64,000 bases of DNA from Rattus norvegicus (taxonomy: Eukaryota > Chordata > Mammalia > Rodentia > Muridae): the NCBI RefSeq assembly GCF_036323735.1, contig NC_086026.1, positions 87,299,359 to 87,363,358 on the forward strand. Direction: 5' to 3'. Positions 21,206 through 31,625 of the stretch are shown in pieces. The notes under the pieces were generated by a model. The model had not been told where the DNA came from. It worked only from the letters and a program-made list of their open reading frames with translations, and did not search any database. Position 1 is the stretch's first letter; the number at the start of each line of letters is the position of its first letter. The position numbers and the translations under genes were made by a program.

Positions 21206-23123
21206 CTATATAGATGTGAAGACTCACATGCTTGTACACACAAGATCCCTATAAAAACATAAAGCCAGAGGCCATATATATGCAAAAGGGGCCTGTAGAT
21301 AGAAATCAAATGCTGTGAAACATGAGGCAAAGAACCTGCAGAGGAGCCTTTGACGTCATTTCCTGTTAGCCATCACCTGCTGGGCAGGCCACCCACCCCT
21401 AAGATTTCCCAGTGAGACCCCCTTGAAGAAGACCAAGTTTTCATTTGCAAGTGACTGTCAGTTGGAGATAGCTTCTGTGTTAGGGATGGGAGCACGTATC
21501 TACTTCTTCTTCTCAGCTCTAGGATCCAAGCTAGTGCAGACCTGGGCGGCCCTGAGTGTGCTGCCACAGTCTCTGTGAATTCATGTGTGTCGGTACTGTT
21601 GTATCTAGAAGGCCTTGATTCCTTGTTATCTCCCAGCCCTCTGCCTTTTGCACTCTTTCTGCCTCCTCTTCCTCAGAGTTCCCTGAGACCCACATATTGC
21701 CTGGCTGTAGATGTATTTGTTCCCATCTACTGCAGGAGGAAGCTTTTCTGATGATGGCTGAACAAGATACCAATCTTTGTGTATAATAGGATGTCATTAG
21801 GAAGTTATTTTATGCTGCATGACTTTAGCAGAACAGTAACATTTAGTTTTCCGCAGGTTCCTGTTCTATCCAGTCTCCGGTTCTTAGAGACTCCCTGACA
21901 TAAGGTGGCTTGTCTGACTTCTATGGCATATTAAACCACATGAATTCCACCCTCCTTCCTTCACACACAGACACCTCTCTCTTCTACTGCCCTCTTCTAG
22001 GCTGCTGATAAGGTTTACAGCCTGCCTGCCCTGGGGATTATTTTAGTCTCACTAATGAGACTAAGAACCTCATTTCTTTTGTGTAACCTGGCAAGCCAGA
22101 TAGGACCTTCTAATTCTAGTAATAGGTTTGTTGGCCTGGCACAGGGGCATGATGAAAATTATGAAACAGGTAGGCTTTATCTTTCTGCCACTCCTTGGGG
22201 TGGGGGTGTATAAAACTTTAAGTGGTTCTGCCTCCCTGAGACAAGAAAAAGACTCTTTTCTCCTGTCTCTCGCTTAGGCTTTTGTGTCTGACTAGAAGGC
22301 CAGGTAGTGGGAGGTAAATAAATGCCATTTATCTCTCTATCCTCTCTCCCAGGGCACAGGAGTCTTCTCTCCTTTGTTTTCCTCTCTGACACGATTTTCT
22401 CAGAGAATTCAGGAGACTTGGGATCAAGTCAAGGGGAAGGGAAGAAACACAGAAAACTGCCCTACGGTCTCAGCACAGTTGGTTTTCCCACGGGGAAGAA
22501 GTACCACGCAAGGCTAACATGTTCGTTTCTAAAGGCTTTACATTTCTTTCAACACAGAAATCTGTCTGATCTCAACCCACATCATGTGGAGGTGGGACTA
22601 GATGACATCAAGGTCACTTTCAAAGTCCTAGTGGCTCCATGTGCTCCCAGACCAACAGTGCCACCTATGGGCATTGGACACATCTCCACACCCTTCTGCT
22701 TTCATGGTTTTCCCCTACACATTGGGCTTCCTTACTCTTTGCCCAAAGATCCACCCCCTTCCATGTACCTGCTTTTCCGATCTTCATCCTGGCTTAAGTG
22801 GCATGTCTTGCCCCCCCTTTCTCTGTTCTCTTTTGGGCAGCTGCTGAGATTTACAGAGTAGTATTGTCAGTGCCCCTGTCTCAGACATGATGACAAATGA
22901 ATTACTATTCACAATGTAATTCTATTGAGGGTTGGCACAAAATAAGAGCTGTATGCTTATACACTTCATATGCTATTATGAGAACTCGGTAAATAAAATA
23001 GCCTTGCCCCCAAGGGAGGTCCAGGGTATTGACTGTACACCTCGGGGAAAATGAGGTTTGGGGGCAAGTTAGGGGCAGAGCATTCTGAAGGGAAAACCTA
23101 AGAGTTCTTTGGAACGTCATTTG
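21206..23123. other. Intergenic DNA; contains the longest repeat-free open frame
   Basis: A 179-codon plus-strand frame spans 22322-22861. It is Pro/Ser/Leu-rich, begins downstream of a TATAAAA-like motif at about 22210, and has no recognisable domain; a chance frame is most likely. A TGACGTCA motif lies at 21351. No TE was recognised. Confidence 0.4.
21351..21358. promoter_or_regulatory. CRE palindrome (TGACGTCA)
   Basis: A full CRE core followed two bases later by an ETS-like TTCCTG. No promoter context is visible, so function is unproven. Confidence 0.35.
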
Positions 23124-23130
23124 GATGATG

Positions 23131-23229
23131 ATTTTTTTCTTTTAAAGAATATATATAGGGTTGGGGATTTAGCTCAGTGGTAGAGCGCTTGCCTAGAAAG
23201 CACAAGGCCCTGGGTTCGGTCCTCAGCTC

Positions 23230-23273
<44 letters not shown>

Positions 23274-23460
23274 AAGAAAGAAAGAAAGAAAGAAAAAGAT
23301 ATATATTATACTGTAGCTGTCTTCAGACATACCAGAAAAGGGCATTGGATCCCAATACAGATAGATGGTTATGAGTCATTTATATGGTTGTTGGGAATTG
23401 AACTCAGGACCTCTGGAAGAGCAGTCAGTACTCTTAACCACTGAGCCATCTCTCCAGCCC
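23131..23460 (-). mobile_element. B2 SINE (antisense), interrupted by an ID
   Basis: The 3' A/T tail remnant is at 23131-23157 and the body at 23295-23460 ('actgtagctgtcttcagaca', 'gggaattgaactcaggacc', 'tcttaaccactgagccatct', 'ctccagccc'). The head is complete. The ID at 23158-23294 lies within the B2 tail and is younger. Confidence 0.93.
23144..23308 (+). mobile_element. ID SINE nested in a B2 tail
   Basis: Near-consensus ID body at 23158-23230, a poly(A) of about 41, then (AAAG)n to 23296. Flanks AAAGAATATATATA (23144-23157) and AAAGATATATATTA (23295-23308) are a probable imperfect target-site duplication. The A tail has begun to evolve into an AAAG microsatellite. Confidence 0.93.
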
Positions 23461-23463
23461 AGT

Positions 23464-24320
23464 GGATGGTGTTTTGCTGGGGCAAATATGTGAAAGAACG
23501 TTTAGATGAAGTGGACAAGATGAAGGACTAGGGCAGACTCGTGAAGGAACGTTTCGCTAAAGCAGACACAGGAGAGAGGTTGTTCTGCTAAAGCAAGCAT
23601 GCAAAAGGACACGTGATGAAGGATTCTTTGCTAACAACACACATGTATTGGTCCACTTTACATTGCATAGTTGAGTAGCATTTGTCAGGACTCCATAGAG
23701 AGAGACACATGGTGTGCTGCAGTTTCTTGCCGCTTCTGTGGACTCAGGCTGACTGGAGAGTGATGTCAGCTGAGACAACTGAGGCAAGGCACACACTGAG
23801 GCAAGCCCTCTGGAGGGCACGTAATGTTTGGAGAGTACAAACAGAACTCCACAGACAGTGATGGAGGCTGAGCTCTGCTTGCTTATAGAGTTAGCTGTGC
23901 AACGCTTGTGGGTCATGCGTCTTCGCTGATCTTCACTGGGCTGAGAGAGGTACAACCAAGAACTCCTGGCATTCCTCCTGTTCCCTCCATGAACTCAAGC
24001 GAAGGCTGAGGCCTGGCTGTCTCTACTGGGCAGTGCCAGCACTGCTGATTCCTGTTTGCTATCCCGACTCTATCGAACTAGTCTGCTGGTGTATCCCTGA
24101 AGTGTTTGCGAGTGGATCGAGCTGCTGCTGCTGACCTGTGAACTGAACTGCCAATTTCCAGACAACAATGACAGGAGTTGCTCCAAAGAACCTTTCTAAA
24201 CAGGTCCACTTCCCCTGTATCCTTTCTTACCCACTACTTCTGGTGGGTGTGGGCTACAAGGGAGGTTAAAGCCTTTAAGAAACATCATTTAAAATAAGGC
24301 TTGAAAAATTAAAGTTATAG
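23464..24320 (+). mobile_element. LTR, RMER6/BGLII-like family
   Basis: Starts with imperfect repeats of a 'gtttngctnnagcagacac' unit (23470-23640). Toward the 3' end it carries 'tttctaaacaggtccacttc', 'cactacttctggtggg' and 'ctacaagggaggttaaagcc'. These blocks recur in the same order in the LTR at 31756-32472. Both ends are approximate; the start lies directly against the B2 head. The family label is from memory. Confidence 0.7.
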
Positions 24321-24513
24321 GATTTAATGTTTCTCATCCAGTTCATACTCTATAGGACTATTGCTAGTAGCCAATGTACTTTAATATCAAGTCTGTTGGG
24401 CAAATCCACATCTTCCTATGTGAAATCTGTTACAACCAAACTTTCTGACTTGATGTACTACTAAGATTCAAATTTCTATTACCCCCTTTTCTATCCATTA
24501 TTTACTCATAAAA

Positions 24514-24853
24514 CAGCAGTGTAGGGGTGGTTCTGATGCTGTCCTGTTCCCTATTGGTTCTAGATCTGTCAGTAAAGAAGCTATGGGCCAATTGTTGGGT
24601 GGAAAGAGTAGGTGGGACTTCTGGGTCCCTGGAGGAGAAGAGAGTTCTCCAGGCTTCTGATGGAGAAAAGTTGGCCAGATGTGTGAGGTCTCAGGGAGAA
24701 CCTGTGGCCTGTGGCTGTTCCTATAGGTGGATGGTCAGAGGAGTTTAACAACTGAAGTTTAGGGGAGGTGGGAGGTGCGGAGCTAAGAGTATTAATAAGG
24801 GCACGCTGTTATTAATAAGGGCCCAGCAATTGTGCCAAGAAGTTGAAAATAAA

Positions 24854-24891
<38 letters not shown>

Positions 24892-24991
24892 TTTTATCCG
24901 TGGATTCAAGGGAAGCTGGGTGGGGGCTGGTAGCACTGCCCATTCACAGAGCTTAGGCAGGGGTACCAAAAAGCTACATGCAACACAGCAT
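24514..24991 (+). mobile_element. Solo LTR, (TG)n-bearing ERVK-like family, copy C
   Basis: The LTR runs 24520-24985 (466 bp), TGTAGG...GCAACA, with a probable 6-bp duplication CAGCAG (24514-24519) and CAGCAT (24986-24991). It has 'gttgaaaataaacaag' (AATAAA signal) directly before the TG run and 'aagggaagctgggtgggggc' after it, matching copy A closely. Confidence 0.82.
24857..24890. repeat. (GT)17 microsatellite in LTR copy C
   Basis: A pure GT run starting a few bases after the AATAAA of the LTR, the position of a GT-rich downstream polyadenylation element. Confidence 0.97.
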
Positions 24992-26177
24992 GTGTAAAAG
25001 GAGCAGTTGGAAAAAAAAGGGATGGTCAGGAAGAAATGACCAAGTTGAAAACAAAAGGCAGAGCAAGCACTTCTGGAAAATCTATTCTGCAAGCCAAAAA
25101 ATTATTACAGAATTAAAAAGAAAGCATGAAACTGGTGCTGGGGGTTTGCTCCAATGGCTTAGAGGTTGCCCAGTGTCTTCTAGATTCAATTCCAGCATTG
25201 AAATCAATTACTTAATCAAGCCTAAAAATGCCTACCCTCGTGTGATAAGATGAATTTTATGTTCTTCTCTCTAATAGTCTGTCTTTAATATACTTAGTAC
25301 AATAAACACACATCACTTTTAGAATTACAAGGAAAGTAATTTTGAATTAATAAAATATGCTGCTGGAGAACTCCAAGTAAAATTTTCATAAAGGAAGGAA
25401 CCAAACAAGCAAGAATTGGTTATAAGTGGAAGAGACACAAAAATAAAAAGTGTTTGCATCAACACAGAATCCTCCTGGGATTGGGGGGTATGGCTTAGTG
25501 AAGGCTTCCTTGGCCCGCTCAATGCTTTCTGCTGGTCCATAGCACACCACTAAGAATGAGTCAATAAGACAAAATATAACATAAAAAAAGAAAGTAGAGA
25601 TTTACCACCCAAAGATAAAGAAGCAGGAGTCTAGAGAAAATAAATATTAAAAAAAAAAAGCCTGCCTTCTCCCTCACATTTCATGTGTAGACCTTGACCG
25701 CCAGTGAATTTGGTAAGATCTTAGACTTTCAGGGTGAGCCAAGAGCAGGCCCAGTGTGCACCTTCCCACAGGAAGTTGAGAAACTGCAGCACGAGAACCC
25801 AACACTGAGGACCTCACTGTCTCACTGTCCCTGCAGACAGAGCCATCCTATACCACTGGTCATGCGGACCAGCATTTACAGAATGGTATGGATGAGGGCT
25901 GGACAGGTTCTAGGATCTTAGGCTTTTCAATTTATGACTGTTTTCTCAGTACACTACAGGACTACTCATGTTTGTTCTTTCAACCTCTTAGCTTCAACAG
26001 GAGGAACACTGAAATAGTCTAGCAGCTTGTCTGGTGGCTTCTTAAAATCTTCTCTCTATGACTTAGAAATTTTCAATTTATTCATGGAGCACGGTTTTCT
26101 TCCCTCAAGAAATACCTCTCCTGTCTCTGTTTTTAGCATATGTTGGTTAGAATTTCTTTCATTGTTCCAACTGTAAT
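24992..26177. other. Intergenic DNA with one old ID-like SINE
   Basis: An old ID-like sequence lies at 25134-25205 ('gctgggggtttgctcc', 'tagattcaattccagcattg'). Nothing else was recognised. Confidence 0.45.
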
Positions 26178-26180
26178 TTT

Positions 26181-26219
<39 letters not shown>

Positions 26220-26221
26220 TT
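26178..26221. repeat. (TTTA)11 microsatellite
   Basis: About 11 tetranucleotide units. Confidence 0.97.
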
Positions 26222-26539
26222 ATTTTTGCATTAGTACTGAGATTTTACTTGGGATATGTAGTACAGGGGGGAAAGGAACACGTGAAAAGAACAGATGTGA
26301 AGCCATACAAACAGTGTTACTCTCCACCACTGTCTACCATTAAGGCAGAAAGGACAGTATCTTTCTGAACACAGATCTTCATTCTAGTATTAAGGACCTT
26401 AGTATCCACAAGGGCTAAAAGGAAGGAAATGATGGATAGTTTATCTGTCTCCCTCTCCCCCTCCATTACTTTTGCATTTTATCTCCCCCTGCACCTAATA
26501 GTCCATCTCAGTGCTATGCTACATTAGTCCTATGCTACA

Positions 26540-26880
26540 TTAGTTATTTTTCCTATGCTGGGACCAAATATCTGACAAAGAGCATTTAAAGAAAGAAGGG
26601 ATTTATTTTGGCTCATGGTAGAAAGAATGCAGTCCACCATGGTGGAGGGCTCAGCAGCGTGACTGTGAGAAAGACAAGTGCTGCTCCTGGGTTTGCTTTC
26701 TGACCTTTCTCCTATTTATTCTATCTAGAACTATATCCCACAGGAGAGTCCAACCCACCCTAGGGGGATTCTTTCCTCTGATATAGTCCACAGACATGCC
26801 CAGAGATATGTCCCTTAGGTGATTCTAAAGCCAATCTACTGGAAAGTGAAGACCAATAGTCATACCAGGCCTCCATGTCT
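26540..26880 (-). mobile_element. Possible MaLR-like LTR (antisense)
   Basis: Plus-strand phrases 'gctgggaccaaatatctgac', 'gggatttattttggctcatg', 'gtccaccatggtgga' and 'cagacatgcccagagatatg' resemble reversed murid LTR copies that begin in 'accaaatacctgac'. Diverged and without clear ends. Confidence 0.45.
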
Positions 26881-27259
26881 TCCAGAAAGCCAGATCCAAT
26901 ACTTAGGACTTTGGCCTTCCATCCAAATCCACAACAAGGGAGATCTCTTTCCCCTTTCCTAATTCCTGCTCAGTCCTTAGCAAAATTTTACACAGAAAAT
27001 CTGGTCTTTGTCCCCTTCCCTTTATGCTCCTGCATTGTGCTACCTGTGCCCTTTGGCCACTCACATGGTCACCTGCGTCCTCTAATGTGGAGGAGCAAGC
27101 AGGATGGGTTATATTCCCCAGCTGAAATCCCAAAGTAAAAAGATTATACTTGTTTTAATCATAGTTGGGTGGCCACTCACCTTTAACCTACCTAATGCTT
27201 CCTCCTCTTGCCTGTTTAAATCTTTTCTACTGACAAATTGTTGATCAGAGTTATCCTCC
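26881..27259. other. Intergenic DNA, nothing recognised
   Basis: No element recognised between the LTR-like sequence and the minisatellite; frames on both strands overlap each other. Confidence 0.45.
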
Positions 27260-27658
27260 ATAAAGATATGCAGGCAGGGATGGCCCCTGGATCATCCCTC
27301 ATGGGATATGGAGGCTAAATGACCCCTGACCCATTCCCCATGGGGATATGCAGGCTGGGATGGCCCCTGGTCCATCCTCCAAGAGGAAATGCAGGCTGGG
27401 ATGGCCCCTGGCCCATTCCCCATGGGGATATGCAGGCTGGGATGGCCCTGGTCCATCCTCCAAGAGGAAATGCAGGCTGGGATGGCCCCTGGCCCATTCC
27501 CGATGGGGATATGCAGACTGGGATGGCCCCTGGTCCATCCTCCAAGAGGAAATACAGGCTGAGATGACTCCTGGACCATCCTCACGAACATATGCAGGCT
27601 GGAAGAACCCTGGACTATCCTCCAAGGAAATGTGCAGGCTGGACCCCTGTAGCTTCCC
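27260..27658. repeat. Minisatellite: about ten 40-bp units in an 82-bp dimer arrangement
   Basis: Each unit begins near 'atgcaggctgggatggcccc' and ends in one of two alternating tails: 'tccatcctccaagagga' (42-base unit) or 'cccattccccatgggg' (40-base unit). The central six units (27343-27545) are nearly identical; outer units are diverged. Because 82 is not a multiple of three, several frames stay open on both strands (up to 127 codons). These frames are artefacts of stop-free repeat units, not evidence of a gene. Confidence 0.93.
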
Positions 27659-27892
27659 CAACATTTGAACATCATCTTTTCTGTATGCTTAGATCCAGGC
27701 TCTGCAGACCTACAAGACTTTCCACAGCTCCCATGAAGGTGCTCTAGTCAGCTGAGAAGCCAGGCCATCTTGGTCATGTTAAGTAGCACAGATGAGCAAT
27801 AGTTCTGAAGCCATAACAGGATGAGTGCTCCATATCTCCCTCTTCACTCTTCCACCATAGACTTTCTTTCCAGATCCCACTCTTACTCAGCA

Positions 27893-28378
27893 TCTTCTTC
27901 TTCTTCTTCTTCTTCTTCTTCTTCTTCTTCTTCTTCTTCTTCTTCTTCTTCTTCTTCTTCTTCTTCTTCTCCTCCTCCTCCTCCTCCTCCTCCTCCTCCT
28001 CCTCCTCCTCCTCCTCCTTCTTCCTCCTCCTCCTCCTCCCCCTCTTCCTCTTCCTCTTCCTCTTCCTCTTCATCCTCCTCCCATTCCTTTTCCTCTTCCT
28101 CCTCCTCCTCCCCCTCCTCCTCCCCCTCTTCCTCTTCCTCTTCCTCTTCATCCTCCTCCCATTCCTTTTCCTTTTCCTCTTCCTCTTCCTCCTCCTCCCA
28201 TTCCTTTTCCTCTTCCTCCTCCTCCTCCCCCTCCTCCTCCCCCTCTTCCTCTTCCTCTTCCTCTTCATCCTCCTCCCATTCCTTTTCCTTTTCCTCTTCC
28301 TCTTCCTCCTCCTCCCATTCCTTTTCCTTTTCCTCTTCCTCTTCTTCCTCCTCCCTTGTCTTCCTCCTCCTCTTCCTG
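27893..28378. repeat. Polypyrimidine tract of about 480 bp with 117-bp higher-order repeat
   Basis: The order is (CTT)26, then (CTC)16, then TTCCTC/CTCCTC blocks. The marker CCATTCC occurs at 28081, 28159, 28198, 28276 and 28315, spacing 78, 39, 78, 39, so a 117-bp unit is tandemly duplicated. The strand is almost pure C/T. Poly-Ser/Pro frames (plus) and Lys/Arg/Glu frames (minus) are artefacts. Confidence 0.97.
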
Positions 28379-28549
28379 TATCTTCTACCTATTACATTCT
28401 TCAGTTAGCAAAAAGTCCAGAGCACAGCTAAAACTTAATTTCCTGTTTTAAAGATCACTTTATTCATACAAGAAATATGTGAAAACAAACTCCTCATTTT
28501 ATCAGATTCAAGAGAGGGACTCATTGACAGACTTCTCCATTTCTTTTTC

Positions 28550-28552
<3 letters not shown>

Positions 28553-28592
<40 letters not shown>
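28553..28592. repeat. (TTTA)10 microsatellite
   Basis: About ten tetranucleotide units, similar to the run at 26178 but in unrelated flanks. Confidence 0.96.
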
Positions 28593-30304
28593 TTACTATT
28601 TTCCAGCCGGATTTCTCTACAGTGAGTGTGTGAAATATTCCCTTTCTTGACATTCTTCTCACCTAATATTTCAAGATGTCTATTAGGTAGGAATGACAAG
28701 ACAAGCTACACAAATCTTGGGCATTGTGTTTAAGCCAGCAGTGTCCTATGTGCTTTCCTGCCCTGTACCAGAGTCAGGGGCCAAAAGACCTTAGAACCTG
28801 CCTACGAGTAGTTATAGATTCTCACTGAAGTCATCATTGGCCTGTCGCTTCTCTTCCCCCACCCTCTATTCCATTCCCCATAACACGACCTTTTTCTTTT
28901 ATAACACGACTTTAAACTCTCAAGTGTTTCTAGCTGATCTTCCAGCTACGAATTAGAAATGTCACCTTTTAAATGAATTAGATTGAAAAGGGAAAAACTG
29001 CCTTCAAAGGAAAAGAAAGAGCTTCAATAGTTGCACAAACTGTTTTGCTAGCATAAAAACTTGATGGGGAAGGTCACAGTAACTCCCTGCCTGGAGTTTT
29101 TACATTTCAAACCGTCAGTGCTATCATTACTCCTGGGCTGTCGACCCTTTGTGTAGGGAGTCGTTGTTCCCTATTAAAGCCTCTCTTTTGGAAGAGACCT
29201 TCTGACAATGACTCTAATTACAACCCAAGGCTAGGCTTGGAGATGGCGTGTGTAGCAGCTTCCGTGGTGGGAGGTGGAAGAGGAATGGAAGCTTATAATT
29301 TCCTTTGAGGTGTCTTGAAGTCTGACAGCAGCCTGTCCTTGTGATGGGAATATGCAGTGACCTGAATGTCAGGGGAGACTAAGCCAGAGGGACACACTGT
29401 GTCACTGCTACCTGGATCGTTAGTCAACATGAAAGCAGCACAGAGCTGATCTCTGTGATCTCTGTAAGAAGTAGTCTGGGACAGAACGTCCTAACTTTTT
29501 GAACTATCAAGCCTCTTGCCAGTTGTCAAGACTGCTTGTTCCTCACTGCCGGTGTTTTCCCCAGCCATCAGTAGAGGAAATTCACCACCAAGCAACTACC
29601 AGGCAAATCTGTTATTACTTTGAAATAGATTAGTTCATGAATCACAATAATATTCAGATACTTGAAAAATGGAACATCTATGCTTTAAAATTGTGATTTA
29701 CTGTTTGCTGCTATTAAAAAAATCCCCTTGAGTGTTTTCAGCTATATGCAACAGCTCAGAGACCTATTTCATCCTCCCCTTCAGCTGCTCCTACCTCAAG
29801 TCAAGACACAGAGCAACTTGTTCCTTGCATCTGTTGAGTTAGCTTTATTTTCATAAAAAGTTATTAAGACCTACTATGTTCTGAGAATCACACTATGGGT
29901 CACAGAATCAAAATTAGAGATCCTACTCTCAAGGAACTTAAGCCTGATATATGCATCTGTACCAGGGTGATGGGCACAATGTGCTCATTCCTCCTGGAAG
30001 AGTAGTTAGAAAAACCGTCATCCAGAGGTTTCATCAGTCGGCGATTGGCATAGTATTATGAGAAAAAAAAATCATTCAAAGACATGAACAACACTTAAAG
30101 CTGTAATCCTTGGGTTCATCCTCTACAAGTCAACCACAACCCCCCCCCAGGGTGCATTTGACTGGAGGCTTTGGGCTCTGGGTTCCAAGTGGAAGTAGAT
30201 TCCAAGTAGAATCATATCTACTCCACTGTGTTCTCATCCTCCCTGGGCTGGAGTATGTGTCCATAGTTGGTCATTCACTAAAGAGAGACCAATTACATAA
30301 GAGG
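28593..30304. other. Repeat-poor intergenic DNA
   Basis: No SINE, LINE or LTR was recognised across 1.7 kb. A small repeat 'ataacacgac' occurs at about 28882 and 28902. No credible exon was seen; the absence of recent insertions may reflect chance or constraint. Confidence 0.45.
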
Positions 30305-30492
30305 CCCAATGACCCCTTCACAGTGCTTGCCTAAGATCATTGGAAAATGCAGATGTTTACATTATGATTCATAACAGTAGCAAAATTACAGTTGTGAAGC
30401 AGCAGCTAACATAATTCTATGGCTGGGCTCACCACAACACGAGGAACTGTTTTAAAGGGTTGCAGCACTGGGAAGATCGAGAACTTCTGTAA
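30305..30492 (+). mobile_element. URR1-type hAT-Charlie fragment
   Basis: Blocks 'cctaagatcattggaaaatg', 'tgattcataacagtagcaaa', 'attacagttgtgaagcag', 'gaggaactgttttaaaggg' match the other URR1 copies. The right inverted repeat is eroded ('agatcgagaacttctg') and the left end is missing. Confidence 0.82.
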
Positions 30493-31027
30493 CGTAACAG
30501 CTATCTGATGTTCTCCCTTTTAGAAACCAGAGAGCCCTGTCCTGAGTGAACGAATTGAAAGCTGGGTCTGGAAAGGGGCATATGCCATAGCACAGTGGTT
30601 AGCTACTGTCATTCAGAGGCGCTCCAGTTTGGTGTCTGTTTCCCTTCATCTGTCACACATTTGTCTCCACATCTCAGAGCAGACACGGACCCGTTCGACA
30701 TTCTGTGCCTTCGCAGCTAAGGTAAAGAAAACAACAATCTTCACTGCCTATTATGTTCACATACCAAACACCATATTCGTGGTTTATAATGTATTTTCCT
30801 TAGACTCACAGGTGAGAAACCTTGGTCTCCTGGTTACAGAATCACAACACACATCAATGTCTGCCTGGCTCCACAATGAAGATCCTCCCCTGCCTTTCTG
30901 AAGTGGTGCGTGCTGTGTGGACTTACATAAGTGAAATACCGGCTCGAAGAAGCAAGAACAAATTCAACAACACACCATCATTTATTGTTTCTTCAGTTGT
31001 TTCTTACTGACTCGGGATTTTTTTTTT
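30493..31027. other. Intergenic DNA, nothing recognised
   Basis: Two short overlapping plus-strand frames (30629-31010) without domains; no TE recognised. Confidence 0.45.
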
Positions 31028-31290
31028 CCTACATTTTTATTGATTTTAAGTTTGTAGGTGTGTGTGTGTGTGTGTGTGTGTGTCTGTGTCTGTGTGTCTG
31101 TGTGTGTGTCTGTGTGTGTGTCTGTGTGTGTGTCTGTGTGTGTGTCTGTGTGTGCGCGCACACATGCAACGGGCTAACACATGTATGCCACTATGCACAT
31201 GTGGGAGTGAGTTCTCTTTCGCCATGAAGTTTCAAGGATGGAACTTAGACTGGCAAGCTTGGTGGCAGGCATCGTTACCCTCCAAGCCGC
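31028..31290 (-). mobile_element. B3-type SINE (antisense) with expanded TG/TCTG tail
   Basis: 'gtatgccactatgcacatgt', 'gggagtgagttctctttc', 'gatggaacttagactggc' and 'aagcttggtggcaggcatcg' read as a reversed, diverged B3. Its 3' side, on the left, is the TG-rich repeat. Confidence 0.6.
31058..31164. repeat. (TG)n/(TCTG)n compound repeat
   Basis: TG runs interrupted by TCTG at regular 12-14-base spacing, ending in GCGCGC. The regular interruption gives a second-order period. Confidence 0.95.
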
Positions 31291-31625
31291 TACAAGTCCT
31301 GACTTGGGACTTACGTCCTGATAATGTTCAATCCCAGACACCTCTGCCAACTGTGAGCACATGCCTCAGTCCACCCACTGTCTCTCTGAAACAGTGTCTG
31401 TCAGATGAGAAAGTTGAAGTTGGTGTCCCTTCCATTTTCTTCTGGAAAACACCTGAGCATACGAGGTGTTCAGCCTGGGGCTCTAGGCTGAAATTGAGGC
31501 ATATTGTCCAAGTCCTTACAATTTAAAAATATTTATTTATATCCATTGCATCATGTTATGAAAAAAATTTCAAATGTATATAAGCAACATCATGCCATAA
31601 ATTCCCACTCAAAAATTTTCACCTT
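31291..31625. other. Intergenic DNA, nothing recognised
   Basis: No element recognised; the frame that crosses from the TG repeat to 31526 is not credible. Confidence 0.45.

Noticed and set aside
27292..27675. Five open frames on both strands over the minisatellite
   Set aside because: The repeat unit lacks stops in several frames and its length is not a multiple of three, so openness is not evidence of selection.
27821..28408. 195-codon poly-Ser/Pro frame (plus) and 164-codon Lys/Arg/Glu frame (minus)
   Set aside because: Both are direct readings of the polypyrimidine microsatellite; no non-repeat domain and no start context.
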